A DNA stretch of 38,185 nt, taken from positions 1-38,185 of the forward strand of contig JASBUW010000013.1 in assembly GCA_030147755.1 (NCBI GenBank). The letters run 5' to 3'. Below are positions 1-9,200 of this stretch, piece by piece. This DNA comes from Parachlamydiaceae bacterium. GTDB taxonomy: Bacteria > Chlamydiota > Chlamydiia > Chlamydiales > Parachlamydiaceae. The position numbers and the translations under genes are program-made. A model generated the notes under the pieces. The model was given only the letters and a program-made list of their open reading frames with translations. It was not told where the DNA came from and made no database searches. The stretch's first letter is position 1. Every line of letters begins with the position of its first letter.

Positions 1-164
1 TTCTGGGATTTAATGCACAACCTATTGCACTGCGGTTAGCAGTGCTACAAGGACGCCGAATAGTTGCACTGCTAACCGCAGTGCTAATCAAATGGCATTA
101 TTTACCCAGAACGAGTGCTAAACGCGCTCGGTCTGGGCTAATGCAGTGATAGTGCTACCGCACA
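1..164. repeat. Partial copy of long inverted-repeat element (copy A)
   Basis: This stretch matches the central part and right arm of the complete element at 26753-27037, including the inner repeat of the type GCACTGCGGTTAGCAGTGC, its inverse copy, and the arm segment ending GTGCTACCGCACA. The left arm is cut by the window edge apart from its last bases. The right arm also ends early here, because after 164 the sequence diverges. There is no open reading frame and no transposase, so it looks like a MITE-like or REP-like non-autonomous element. From 165 to 249 I see only AT-rich sequence with nothing recognisable. Confidence 0.75.
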
Positions 165-249
165 GATAAAACCAGTCTTTTTAAGCACGCTCTGAGCAAT
201 TACTAAAAAAATACTTTAAAAGAGCAGGCTAATAACAATGTTTGGTTCA

Positions 250-696
250 TCACCCATCATTCAGATTTTCCTTTGTAAGCCGTCCTTTACCTATTTTTCC
301 ATCTACATACTTCCACGCTTGTCCTTGCTTCAGAAAACGACTTCTTTCCGTGAAAGTTAAATCTACTCCATCTTTACTGAGATGAGCGACAAAAGTCACA
401 AAAGATTCTGGTTCTGCAAGCTGAGTTTCGATAATTTCTAACCCATCAAACGACGTTTGATGTGAAAACATTTGAATTTGATAAATCCACTGTTTTCGAT
501 TTTGTACATAATGTGGACTATCTGGATGAGTTGTCTCGATAATGTAATCGGCTAGTCCATTTGCATAGCCGGCGTAACGAGAACGCATCAAAAACAGTGC
601 ATTTTCTGGTAAAAGCCCACGATGATATTTTTGACAACAGCTTGCATAGGGTTTGCCACTGCAACAGGGGCAAAGAGAAGAGTTTTGAGCGGTCAT
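250..696 (-). CDS. YchJ family protein (UPF0225, SEC-C-like)
   Basis: The 148-residue product begins with a cysteine cluster (CPCCSGKPYASCCQKYH), which is the SEC-C-type zinc-binding motif at the N terminus of the YchJ/UPF0225 family. The next block, with LMRSRYAGYANGLADYI and THPDS, is the diagnostic YchJ core. The rest is the small NTF2-like domain usual for the family, and the length is typical. The biochemical role of YchJ proteins is not established; metal binding is the only property inferred from sequence. The gene stands alone on the minus strand, upstream of the terminator of the next minus-strand gene. Start ATG at 696; I see no better alternative. Confidence 0.9.
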   Translation of the reverse strand: MTAQNSSLCPCCSGKPYASCCQKYHRGLLPENALFLMRSRYAGYANGLADYIIETTHPDSPHYVQNRKQWIYQIQMFSHQTSFDGLEIIETQLAEPESFVTFVAHLSKDGVDLTFTERSRFLKQGQAWKYVDGKIGKGRLTKENLNDG

Positions 697-777
697 ATAC
701 GATTAAAAGGTTATGTCTTGTCTTGATTGAAACTTTCATTATTTAAGTTTAATCTATATTTATCAATTGCTTTTTAT

Positions 778-813
778 AAAAAAGACTCCGTTAACATTTC
801 GCTAACTGAGTCT
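778..813 (-). terminator. Intrinsic terminator of the RhoGAP gene
   Basis: On the minus strand the sequence forms a stem AGACTCAGTTAGC / GTTAACGGAGTCT with a 5-base AT-rich loop, followed directly by a run of six T at 783-778. It lies about 30 bases past the stop of the minus-strand gene at 843-1769. This is a standard Rho-independent terminator layout. Confidence 0.8.
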
Positions 814-842
814 CATCATGAAAATTGAATAAATTAGTGCTA

Positions 843-1769
843 TTAACTGAATACAGCTTCGTAATGACTAATTAATGCTTCATTAGTTTTTAGAATGTAA
901 GCTTCTTCTGCTATTGCATCCATAGTCATTTCTAACCCAGGTACATCAGAACTTAAGGCTTTACCTCCAGTTGTAGCTAAATTTGTAGTAGTCATTTTAT
1001 TAAATTCCGATTGTTTACTAACTTCAAACATAACTTTTAATAATACTTTTGCATCTTCTTTTTTATCATTAGGTAGTTTTGAAATTAATTCTTTTAATTT
1101 TTCTATTTCATTTTTATCACCTGTTAACTGTTTGCCTAATACCACTTGAGCTTGTCTTAATTCTTGAGTTCCAAATACTTTTATCTCTTCTCTATAAATT
1201 TTCTTTAATAAAGCAGCAGCTAAAACAGGGGATTGTATATTTTGTATTTTCTTTTCTCTTTCTTCACTATTAGAACCAATGAGAACAGGCCATAATTCTT
1301 GGATTTCTGATTCACGAGCAGAAAGACGAAATATGCCTTCTTGTTTTTTAAATTCTTCCTGTTCAAATAGTTTTGCTAATTCTCGTGCTGCATGACGAAG
1401 ATTAGCGATTTTCACTTCAGGTGATAGAGCTTCTGCTTTTTCAACTTTGTTTGATTTGTTAAATAAAAATTTAAATGGATTAATAAAAGATAAAAAGCTT
1501 AGAAGAAACTTAATAAATTTGAATCCACTTTCTTGTTTTTGTTTTACTTCAATAGCGTCTGATTCATAGGCTAATTTGTCTACTTTTTTTCTTTCTATTT
1601 TTATGGGGTGTCGATTTAGGGGTTTTTTTATACCCACTTGAATTTTCGTTGCCGCTTCATCCACTTTTACTATCTCTGGTGAGGTGGGTGTGTTGACTAG
1701 TAATGATTCTTCATTAAGTCCCTGATTTGACGAGTCAAACGGTATTTTTCCTTCAATAGATGCAACCAT
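843..1769 (-). CDS. RhoGAP-domain protein, candidate host-directed effector
   Basis: The 308-residue protein contains a eukaryotic-type RhoGAP domain at about residues 120-275. Visible landmarks are EGIFRLSA (arginine finger R148), AALLKKIYRE (K189 and R193, equivalent to K122 and R126 of p50RhoGAP) and NKMTTTNLA (N263, equivalent to N194). Spacing between these landmarks is close to that of eukaryotic RhoGAPs. RhoGAPs speed up GTP hydrolysis by Rho/Rac/Cdc42 GTPases, which bacteria lack, so a role inside the eukaryotic host is the likely inference. Residues 1-115 are low in recognisable motifs but include a hydrophobic-basic stretch at 81-110 (KFIKFLLSFLSFINPFKF) that could bind membranes. 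No Sec signal is present. The start has a good ribosome site (AGGAGA). It ends at a strong terminator and follows an unrelated hypothetical gene after 105 bases. Confidence 0.85.
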   Translation of the reverse strand: MVASIEGKIPFDSSNQGLNEESLLVNTPTSPEIVKVDEAATKIQVGIKKPLNRHPIKIERKKVDKLAYESDAIEVKQKQESGFKFIKFLLSFLSFINPFKFLFNKSNKVEKAEALSPEVKIANLRHAARELAKLFEQEEFKKQEGIFRLSARESEIQELWPVLIGSNSEEREKKIQNIQSPVLAAALLKKIYREEIKVFGTQELRQAQVVLGKQLTGDKNEIEKLKELISKLPNDKKEDAKVLLKVMFEVSKQSEFNKMTTTNLATTGGKALSSDVPGLEMTMDAIAEEAYILKTNEALISHYEAVFS

Positions 1770-1874
1770 AACTTCTCCTATTTAATTAATAAATATATAC
1801 AATTATATACTAATGAAATTTTATTAATTAAATAAAAAGAATTGATAAACAAATTAATAAATTAATTTTATAAA

Positions 1875-2747
1875 TTAAGCAGCAGGAGCTGCAGGATGAG
1901 CGAAGCGCTCTTCGCGTTCTCGTTGACGATTAAGAATAAATTTGTCTAAAGTCGCGTATTGTGCAGCCAATTGAACAGTCACAAACCACACTTTGTCTTT
2001 GTAATAACGACCGCCATAGAGTGCAATAGCTCTACCGAAACTAGCCATAATTCTGAGAAGCGTGAGCAATTCAAATTGTTTAGAACGACACATGGCGCGC
2101 TTTTCCGCTGTATCTCCAATAGGAAGGATAATAAATCTGAGCCAACGCGCACAGTCTCCTACAGAGGCCCAAAAAAAGAAGAAACTTCGCGGGTTAGTGC
2201 AAAGAAAATCTAAAGTGGGTAGTTTATCCATTGGACGGTCAATGCCAAACCAAGAGAAGACTTTGCAAGGGCCCATTTTATCAGCAATATGGGTGCAGAA
2301 TTCAAATTTAAACACATGATTTTTCTTTAAAAAACCGCCCAATTCACATGGACTACCAATTGCAAATAAAATTTTGACTAAATCAAGCTCATATTCCCCT
2401 AAGGGATTTTTAAATTTAGGCAGAGTAAATTTGTAACGACCCTCCGGCGTTTTGGTGATGAACTCAGGTAACATGATAAAAGAGAATGTTGCATAATGAA
2501 GATCTTTTAAAGTCTCTAAGGAATTTAAGGCTTGAGTAAAGACATCTTTTACAGAAAAAACAGCTTCTATCCAACGTAGATTGGCAATAGCGAATTTAGA
2601 AAGATTGAGCATTCCTTCCATGCTATAAATGTCATGAAGTATCCGACTGCCCTCTGCTCCAACAGCTAGGACGCCTTTTGTTTTCTTCATGCATGCTTCA
2701 TAAGCATCATGTGTGTAATGACCGATTCTATTGATGAAGTCAACCAT
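1875..2747 (-). CDS. Hypothetical protein, 290 aa
   Basis: I do not recognise this protein. It is rich in aromatic and basic residues and has several moderately hydrophobic stretches, notably around residues 120-135 (DLVKILFAIG) and 185-205 (RSFFFFWASVGDCARWLRF), but no clear signal peptide and no transmembrane helix of full strength. The C terminus is charged, then ends in an Ala-Pro tail (HPAAPAA). The start codon has a convincing GAGG ribosome site. It lies upstream of the RhoGAP gene on the same strand, so the two may share a transcript and perhaps a role at the host interface; that link rests on position only. Confidence 0.7.
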   Translation of the reverse strand: MVDFINRIGHYTHDAYEACMKKTKGVLAVGAEGSRILHDIYSMEGMLNLSKFAIANLRWIEAVFSVKDVFTQALNSLETLKDLHYATFSFIMLPEFITKTPEGRYKFTLPKFKNPLGEYELDLVKILFAIGSPCELGGFLKKNHVFKFEFCTHIADKMGPCKVFSWFGIDRPMDKLPTLDFLCTNPRSFFFFWASVGDCARWLRFIILPIGDTAEKRAMCRSKQFELLTLLRIMASFGRAIALYGGRYYKDKVWFVTVQLAAQYATLDKFILNRQREREERFAHPAAPAA

Positions 2748-2785
2748 ATTACCTCTTTATTATCTTAGTATAATGTGTCATTCGG

Positions 2786-3103
2786 TTAACGCACTTGTTG
2801 CGTGGGTGGATTTAGTTCGTCATCTGATGAACGTATTTCTTGTACCATATTTTGATTTTCAATGGGAAAGGTTGTATTGGCTGCAATTTGCAATTCATGC
2901 CAGTAACCGCGGTCAAACCATCCGCGGCTTCCATTCCAAAAATAATAGAGAGAGACAAATCCCCAAATGGGTAAAAGTAAATATGTCAAAAGCAAAAATT
3001 TAGGGACTTTAGCATCAAATGAAGCGATTCCCGGATCTCCATATAGTTCAATTTCTCCAGAAAAATGAGGATCTTCAACGTTGTCTTTTCCCGCGTGAGA
3101 CAT
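2786..3103 (-). CDS. CcoP-like membrane anchor lacking heme domains
   Basis: The 105-residue protein has an N-terminal acidic segment with GEIELYGDP, then one transmembrane helix (KFLLLTYLLLPIWGFVSLYYF, about residues 35-56) ending in WNGSRGW. This layout resembles the N-terminal membrane anchor of CcoP, the diheme subunit of cbb3 oxidases, which normally continues into two cytochrome c domains. No CxxCH motif is present here. It is the last gene of a tightly packed run CcoN-CcoO-CcoQ, one base after CcoQ, with an AGGAGA ribosome site inside the previous gene. Assignment to CcoP is from position and weak similarity. The heme-carrying part may be the giant cytochrome encoded upstream. Confidence 0.65.
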   Translation of the reverse strand: MSHAGKDNVEDPHFSGEIELYGDPGIASFDAKVPKFLLLTYLLLPIWGFVSLYYFWNGSRGWFDRGYWHELQIAANTTFPIENQNMVQEIRSSDDELNPPTQQVR

Positions 3104-3104
3104 G

Positions 3105-3302
3105 TTATTTTTCTCCTGGTTGGATGTCCTCTTCTTGCATCATTTGGAATTTGGGTTCTTCATCCATATCCAAACGCCCTCTTTTCCACAAATATAAAAA
3201 TATCAAAAAAGCACTTCCTACAAATGCAATCACAAACCCATAATGAAAAAGACTTCCATATACTCCTGCTCCATCAATGACTGCCGCTGTCCAGATTTTC
3301 AT
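3105..3302 (-). CDS. ccoQ: CcoQ-like small subunit of cbb3 oxidase
   Basis: This 65-residue protein has a single transmembrane helix (YGFVIAFVGSAFLIFLYLW, about residues 21-39) followed by a short charged cytoplasmic tail. That is the usual build of CcoQ, a small non-catalytic subunit that stabilises cbb3 oxidase. It overlaps the end of CcoO by four bases and is followed after one base by the CcoP-like anchor, so translational coupling is likely. Such small subunits diverge strongly, so the name rests mostly on its place in the cluster. Confidence 0.65.
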   Translation of the reverse strand: MKIWTAAVIDGAGVYGSLFHYGFVIAFVGSAFLIFLYLWKRGRLDMDEEPKFQMMQEEDIQPGEK

Positions 3303-4582
3303 TTCAGTTTACGCTGTCCTTCAATAATTTCTTTTGTTTGGATCGGATCTTTGCCTAACCACCACGCTTGCGTAGGGGGGGTAATCCGCGTGCCTTTGGT
3401 CATGAGATATTGGTAGATTGCTTCAAAACGATGATTGGGAATGCCAATTGTACTCTTGCCTGTTCCACGTGGATCATCATCAAAAAAATGTTGGAAAGCA
3501 GGCATAATGGAACCCACGCTCGCTGTTTTAGGCGCCCAAAAATGCGCTTTATGCCAATCGCGGCTAGGGCGTTTGATTCCTACACGTGATATATCAGGTC
3601 CAATACGTCGGGTTCCCGGAAACGTAATCTTTTGGTAAATATATTCATTAGCCGAAGAAGGAGGCGCAGGATAAGAATCAGAGCCATTCAAGACTGTATC
3701 CTGTACAAGTGTGCGTGTTTGATCTGTATGGCAATACCAGCATCCTTCAATGGCATAAATGTGCTCCCCTAAATAAATGAGTTCTTGGCGGGAGTGAAAT
3801 CCTAGGGCGGGACTTTTCAATTCATTTAATCCTTTGACAGGCCGTCCTGCAGGATCATAACGCCATCTTTCTTCTTGTCCTAGGCGTGACGAACTAATGC
3901 GAAATTCTTGGGGATTTTGGACATAAATAACTCCATAATCTTGATGATAAGGATGCTTCACTTCTTCATCCAAAATGATAAAGTCTTTATCTACCCAATT
4001 TTGTAAGATGCCTCCGGAAGTATTTAAAGAAAAAGCTTCCGGGACTTGAGGATCGTAGAGTTCTAAAATCTGGTAACGGATTTTTTCTAGTCTGTGTTGA
4101 TTTTGTGCGTCTGTTTGATTTTGCCATTCCTGTTGCAGTTGCTGACGCAAGGTGTGGGCTTGCTTTTCCATCTCTTCTTCCGGTTCACGTAATAAAAGCA
4201 GACGCGAAGTGAGTTTCAGCTTATTGTCTTGATGGCGTGTAATGAACTTTTCGAGTTCCGGAGGAGCCACTAAGCGCAAATTATCTGATTCTTTAAAAGC
4301 TAATAAAGTAAAATCTTGCATAAGATGATTGACATACTGCAAATCTTGTCCGCCTGATGAAGCGCTGCTAATATAAAGATAGGGATCTTCAATTTCGTAC
4401 ATTTGCACCTGATAAGGGCTGGAAGGGCTTGTCCAGGTGGAATCCACATAACGAGGTGCCACTAAAGTCACAATAATAGCAGTTGAAAATAAGAGAATAA
4501 TGCCCACAATCATGAGAATAGCAGAGCGATCGAGTTTATGCACAAAATGTGAATGAGGAGGCTGATCAGTTTCTTTGGTCAT
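3299..4582 (-). CDS. ccoO: CcoO-like monoheme cytochrome c subunit of cbb3 oxidase, enlarged
   Basis: The protein (427 residues) starts with a cytoplasmic segment and a single membrane anchor (about 20-40: AILMIVGIILLFSTAIIV), then a periplasmic part. One heme site is visible, GCWYCHTDQTRT, in the context typical of CcoO, followed by RRIGPDISRVG and MPAF, which carries the expected methionine ligand. CcoO normally has about 200 residues; here about 200 extra residues lie between the anchor and the heme domain, including a highly charged, probably coiled-coil segment (about 125-170). It overlaps CcoN and CcoQ by four bases each. CcoO passes electrons from CcoP or cytochrome c to the catalytic subunit. 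The insert is unusual and may dock the giant cytochrome. Confidence 0.88.
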   Translation of the reverse strand: MTKETDQPPHSHFVHKLDRSAILMIVGIILLFSTAIIVTLVAPRYVDSTWTSPSSPYQVQMYEIEDPYLYISSASSGGQDLQYVNHLMQDFTLLAFKESDNLRLVAPPELEKFITRHQDNKLKLTSRLLLLREPEEEMEKQAHTLRQQLQQEWQNQTDAQNQHRLEKIRYQILELYDPQVPEAFSLNTSGGILQNWVDKDFIILDEEVKHPYHQDYGVIYVQNPQEFRISSSRLGQEERWRYDPAGRPVKGLNELKSPALGFHSRQELIYLGEHIYAIEGCWYCHTDQTRTLVQDTVLNGSDSYPAPPSSANEYIYQKITFPGTRRIGPDISRVGIKRPSRDWHKAHFWAPKTASVGSIMPAFQHFFDDDPRGTGKSTIGIPNHRFEAIYQYLMTKGTRITPPTQAWWLGKDPIQTKEIIEGQRKLK

Positions 4583-6015
4583 ACATTTGCCCTTACTTCA
4601 CGTGGAGTGTCTGGTTTAGAGGCAGGAGCAAGCACAATAGTATTGTACATATTGACAGCAAAGAGAAGATTACCAAACAAAATAATGATTCCTCCGATTC
4701 CACGTAAAATCCACCATTCGCGTGTGTTAGCGATGGTTTGTAAAAAAGGCAAGCGTGTCAAATTATCATGAAATTCTGCATAAGAAGAGCCATCTGCCCA
4801 ATTGGCCCACATTAACCCTTGTAAAAATCCTCCTACCCATAAAGAAAATAAAAAGAGCACGCTTCCCCACAAGTTAAGAGCAAAATGCCAATCTGCCAGT
4901 TTATTCGACCACAAAGGCTTCTTCAGCATCGCAGGAATGGCTTGATAAAGGCCTGCAAGGGCAAAAAACGTAAATGTTCCGTAGAGTGAAATATGAGAGT
5001 GTCCAATAATCCAATCGGTTTTAGAAGTAATTTCATTGACATTACGTAAAGCTTGTAGGGGTCCTTGAATGCAGGTAATTAAGTAAAAAATATTCCCCAT
5101 CATGAGAAAGCGAATGGCGGGACTTTGCAAGTATTTGGACCAATCTTTTTGCAACGTAGCAAACAAATTATAGACCACTGTCCACACAGGAATAAATAGC
5201 CAAATAGAAAACACAATAGACGTCGTTTGTAGCCATTGGGAAACAGGACCATGAATCATGTGATGCGTACCAATCCAGGCATAAATAAAGGCGATGGACC
5301 AAAAACCAATCATGGATAAGCGATGACTATAGATGGGCGTATTGGCTAATTTAGGAAGAAAATAATAAGCGGTGGCAAGTCCCATTGGCGTATAGATAAG
5401 GCCGACTAAATTATGTACGTAAAACCAACTAGCATTGACGCGTGAAATGCCTTCCGGTAGCCAGTTAATGGCAAAACTACCCACAAAGACTGTAAAAGTA
5501 GTCCAAATGAGCGTGCCCATGCTATACCAAAGAGAGACGTATAGCTTCTCAAAGCGACGATGCGCAATTGTCATAAAAAAATTAAAAACAATGATCAACC
5601 ACCCTAAAGCGAAAAAGAATTTGATGGGAATCCACGATAGCCAAGTAGGCAGTTCGGCATATTCCCATCCAAAATTGGTTCCCCAAGGAAAAGAGTTTAC
5701 TCCTAAAATAAGCGTGAACCACCAAAAAACTCCTCCCCATATGGCGAGATTTGGACCCCAAAGCGGGACGCCGCATAAGCGTGGAATAAAATAAAGCATT
5801 AATCCTACATCAACAGATAGCAGCCATAAGAGCGTCACAGTAGCAACATGCACAGGACGTACACGTCCAAAATGAATATATTCTCCTGAAAAATAATCAG
5901 GAAAAATAAAACCGTTAAAGGCAATAAACACGCCCACTGACATACCCACAATGAGGAAAAACAGAGCGGGATAAATAAATAGTTTTGCAGGTCTGTCGTC
6001 GTATTCTACTACCAT
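4579..6015 (-). CDS. ccoN: cbb3-type cytochrome c oxidase catalytic subunit CcoN
   Basis: The 478-residue integral membrane protein is subunit I of a C-family heme-copper oxidase, which reduces oxygen to water. Histidine ligands can be seen: RVRPVHVA (low-spin heme b), YVHNLVG and THHMIHG (the CuB site) and GHSHISLYG (high-spin and low-spin heme ligands). A dozen hydrophobic helices span the chain, and the length is normal for CcoN. It is the first gene of the CcoNOQ(P) run and follows the giant multiheme cytochrome after a 191-base gap that holds a long hairpin. cbb3 oxidases generally have high oxygen affinity, which would suit an intracellular niche. Confidence 0.95.
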   Translation of the reverse strand: MVVEYDDRPAKLFIYPALFFLIVGMSVGVFIAFNGFIFPDYFSGEYIHFGRVRPVHVATVTLLWLLSVDVGLMLYFIPRLCGVPLWGPNLAIWGGVFWWFTLILGVNSFPWGTNFGWEYAELPTWLSWIPIKFFFALGWLIIVFNFFMTIAHRRFEKLYVSLWYSMGTLIWTTFTVFVGSFAINWLPEGISRVNASWFYVHNLVGLIYTPMGLATAYYFLPKLANTPIYSHRLSMIGFWSIAFIYAWIGTHHMIHGPVSQWLQTTSIVFSIWLFIPVWTVVYNLFATLQKDWSKYLQSPAIRFLMMGNIFYLITCIQGPLQALRNVNEITSKTDWIIGHSHISLYGTFTFFALAGLYQAIPAMLKKPLWSNKLADWHFALNLWGSVLFLFSLWVGGFLQGLMWANWADGSSYAEFHDNLTRLPFLQTIANTREWWILRGIGGIIILFGNLLFAVNMYNTIVLAPASKPDTPREVRANV

Positions 6016-6049
6016 GGTGCTATCTCAAAATTACAATAAATGATGGGTA

Positions 6050-6150
6050 ATACGCGAAGCGTTTGGAGTGCGAAGGTCCTCCTTCGTTTTCATAGGAGTC
6101 GTCCTTAATAAAGCGAAGGAGGACCTTCGCGCTCCAAACGCTTCGCGTAT
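6050..6150. repeat. Long hairpin (37-base arms) between giant cytochrome and ccoN
   Basis: The arms 6050-6086 and 6114-6150 are inverse complements at 36 of 37 positions, separated by a 27-base loop. The arm reads ATACGCGAAGCGTTTGGAG and onward. It fills most of the 191 bases between two genes of the same minus-strand operon. No T-run follows it on the minus strand, so a simple terminator is unlikely. It may be a MITE-like insertion or a structure that sets the ratio of upstream to downstream mRNA. Confidence 0.85.
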
Positions 6151-6206
6151 CATTAACGAAATCATGGATCCTTTGTATAAAAATTGATTGCTTTCCTGCA
6201 ATCATT

Positions 6207-9200
6207 TTAAAATATTTGTACTGTTTTACTAGGTTTAGGTTTTAAGGATTCTAAGATTTTTTGTTGCTTAGTGACTAAACGTAAAGCTTCTTCGGTGTTC
6301 ATGATCACTTTTGCTTTTAATTTCTTTAAACTTTCTATTTCCGTTTGATTAGTTTGCAATTCTTCTCTTTGTTGAGCAGAAGCAATTTTACCTTGCAAAA
6401 TTTGACGTTGTTTTTCCAATTCAGCTATTTTTTGATCCAAATCTGTCACTATTTTTTGACGGTCTGCGCGAATCTGTTCATTCACTTGGGCATCATGCTT
6501 GATCAGCAATTGATGATCTTGTAAATGATAGCGCTTGGCATTCAAGCGTATTAAATCCAAGTAAGTTTGTAAAAGAGGCTCGCTCACTTGCTTACCAATC
6601 AAATTCACACCTAAATTGAAATAAAGCTCACGTTCATGCTTGAGATGAGTTTTTAAATCTAGGAATAGTTGGTCTTGCTCTTGTAGTTTTCTTATTTTCT
6701 GCTCATTTTCTAAATTTTGCTGATAAGTCTGCACTAGTTCTTTTTCAGAGCCTTGTCCTTCTTTGATTTTAGCTTCTAACGTATCTTGCTTGTCTTGTAA
6801 CGCTTGTCCTTTCTTTTGCAATGCTTCAATTTGCTTGCTGCGTTCGATGCGTGCTTTCTCAATGATGATTTGACCCGCATCAAAAGTTTGATACAGAGCT
6901 TCTTCTAAATTTGTGCGTCGATCTTTTTCTTCTGTGAGCGAACGAATGAACATGACTAATTGCATGCGTTGCAAAGCATTGGTGAGATCTCCCCAAGGCG
7001 TCATGGCAGTTCCCGGAACTCCGTATTTGATGGAGCGTAAAAGACGCAGGTCATCACGTGAGCGTAGCCAATCTAAATTGGTCAACATGCGCGGTTTGGC
7101 TTCCTGCATGGCGCGTCCGCGTGCTCCACTTCCATCTCCTTCATTGCCATGGCACACCGCGCAATTCAACAGAAAAAACTTTTGCCCTTCTTCAATATTC
7201 AGAGGCGTATAATATTTCTTTTTAATGTAATAGCTATTTTGTCCTGTGTCAGTGGGATGAGAAACGATATCAAACACATCTTCTACGTCATTGTGTTGTT
7301 TGATTTCTTTTGGAGCTTCGTGAGGGTAAATCTCTGGACTAATGGCTGCGTAATAGATTTCAGTAGGTAAAGCTAAAAAAGAGGTGACAGATTCGTCTGC
7401 TGGAGGTGGATTATTTTCAGAGGGTAAATCACGTTCAGGTAGTTGCGGGACATTCTGACGTTTTTCTTGTGGAAGAGGAATCAAATGACCTCCTTCCTCT
7501 TTGAGCTCTTGCAAAACATCTTCTGGTGTATATTGCCATTTAGGTACGTCTGTGGCATGACGGATGACTTCTCCTCCTGGCAAATTTGAAAAAAGCCAAT
7601 CGGTAAGATAATCAACTTCTGCTTGATTTAAAACAGGCAAATCTTGTGATTTATCAATGGCTGCTTCTCCCCATGGTGGCATAGGGGTCCCCTTGACGCC
7701 ATGTTTGATGGAATAAATCACTTTTTCTCTCGTTAAATTACGCAAAAATTCGGGATTATGCAGATTCTTAGGAATAGGATAAATCCACTCTGCAATCACC
7801 CCATTTCCTCGCATGCCAATGCCATGGCATTGCGCACATAACATGTTGAATGCTTCACTAGGATCAAATCCACGATAATTCCATTCTTGGCGCAATGTTT
7901 TGCGGTTACGTATCGCGAGTTTATCTAGCATATGCGTGAGAGCATAAAATTTCGTATCATCAAAAGGAAAGACGGGCATGATAGAGCGAGGAACATGTCC
8001 TGCTGGATTGCGAAAATGTTCCATTAACCATTCATCTGTGCGATAAATGCCGGACCAATTAAGATGGGGACCAATTAATCTTCCTAAACCATACGTTTGA
8101 ATATACATCATGAGAACGCGATGCACGCGTTCTTTCCACGCTTGCCATTCTTGTTGCAGCTGAGCCATTTTAGTGGCATCTGTTTCTTGCTTAATTAATG
8201 TCTCATACTCATGATTTTTCGCGCGCGCCGCATAACGGAAATTAGAATAAAGCGCCTCAATAGCATCCGGGTGCTGACGATTAATTTCTTCCAATAAGCT
8301 ATCTTGACGTGCATCTCCCACAATACGCTCATCAATCTCCTTAGCATATTTTTCAATTTGCTGCACAATTTCTGATCCTGGAAGCTCTTCATCATAGCTG
8401 GTGAAATGCAAAACTTCCGGGAACAATTTTCTGAACCAACGTTTTTGTTCATCGATTTGCTCAAAAGAAGGGGATTCTTTCTCAATTTTAAAGCCCACAT
8501 TTGATTCAAATCCTTGTAAGCGATGACAGCTTGCGCAACCTTCTGTTGCAAAAACTGTCATGGCATAATTTAAATCATACATTTGAGCGGGAGGAATAGG
8601 TTTTTCCCAAGGTAGTTTACGTCCAGCTTCCCAAGATTGCAAAAGAGCTTGATAAGCTGTTTTAGCGACCGCACGATTGCTTCCTTTTTGTGCCAAAAGA
8701 AAAGTCATGAGATCTTCTAATTCTTGATGATCCAACCGCATATTAGGCATTGTGGAATTGCGTAAATCAGCTTGGGGCCACACAAGGGACTCTTTAATAT
8801 ACCAAGGATAGCTATCTCCAATACGCGTCAATTCTGGACCTATTCCTCCCCGTGCAAAACCGGAAATGCGATGGCAAGCATAACACGCTTGAGAGAGATA
8901 AAGTTGTTTTCCGCGCTGAAAGTTGCGCGTTAATTCATCTACATCTGTTGCGAGCGCTGTTAAAGTTTTTTGATCTTTTGCGACTGTCTCAAAAGATTGC
9001 TCGGTTTCGAGTGCATGGCGCATCAAATCTTGACTAAGGTCTAATTTCTCTCCTTTAGCAAATAATGTGCCTTTAGCTTGAGGATCTTGCTGATGTTGCT
9101 TGAGAAATTCATTTAATCCTTTCTCTGCAGCGGTTCGATAAGCCTCTTCTAATGCTTGCACAAGCGCATCACTTCCAATGAACGTGACTAAATCTTGATT

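Noticed and set aside
5435-5794. 119-residue plus-strand frame inside ccoN
   Set aside because: It is antisense to a well-supported membrane subunit gene, basic and without recognisable domain.
6020-6205. Possible 61-residue gene between the giant cytochrome and ccoN
   Set aside because: The frame is made by the long hairpin and shows no domain; codon use is that of repeated sequence.
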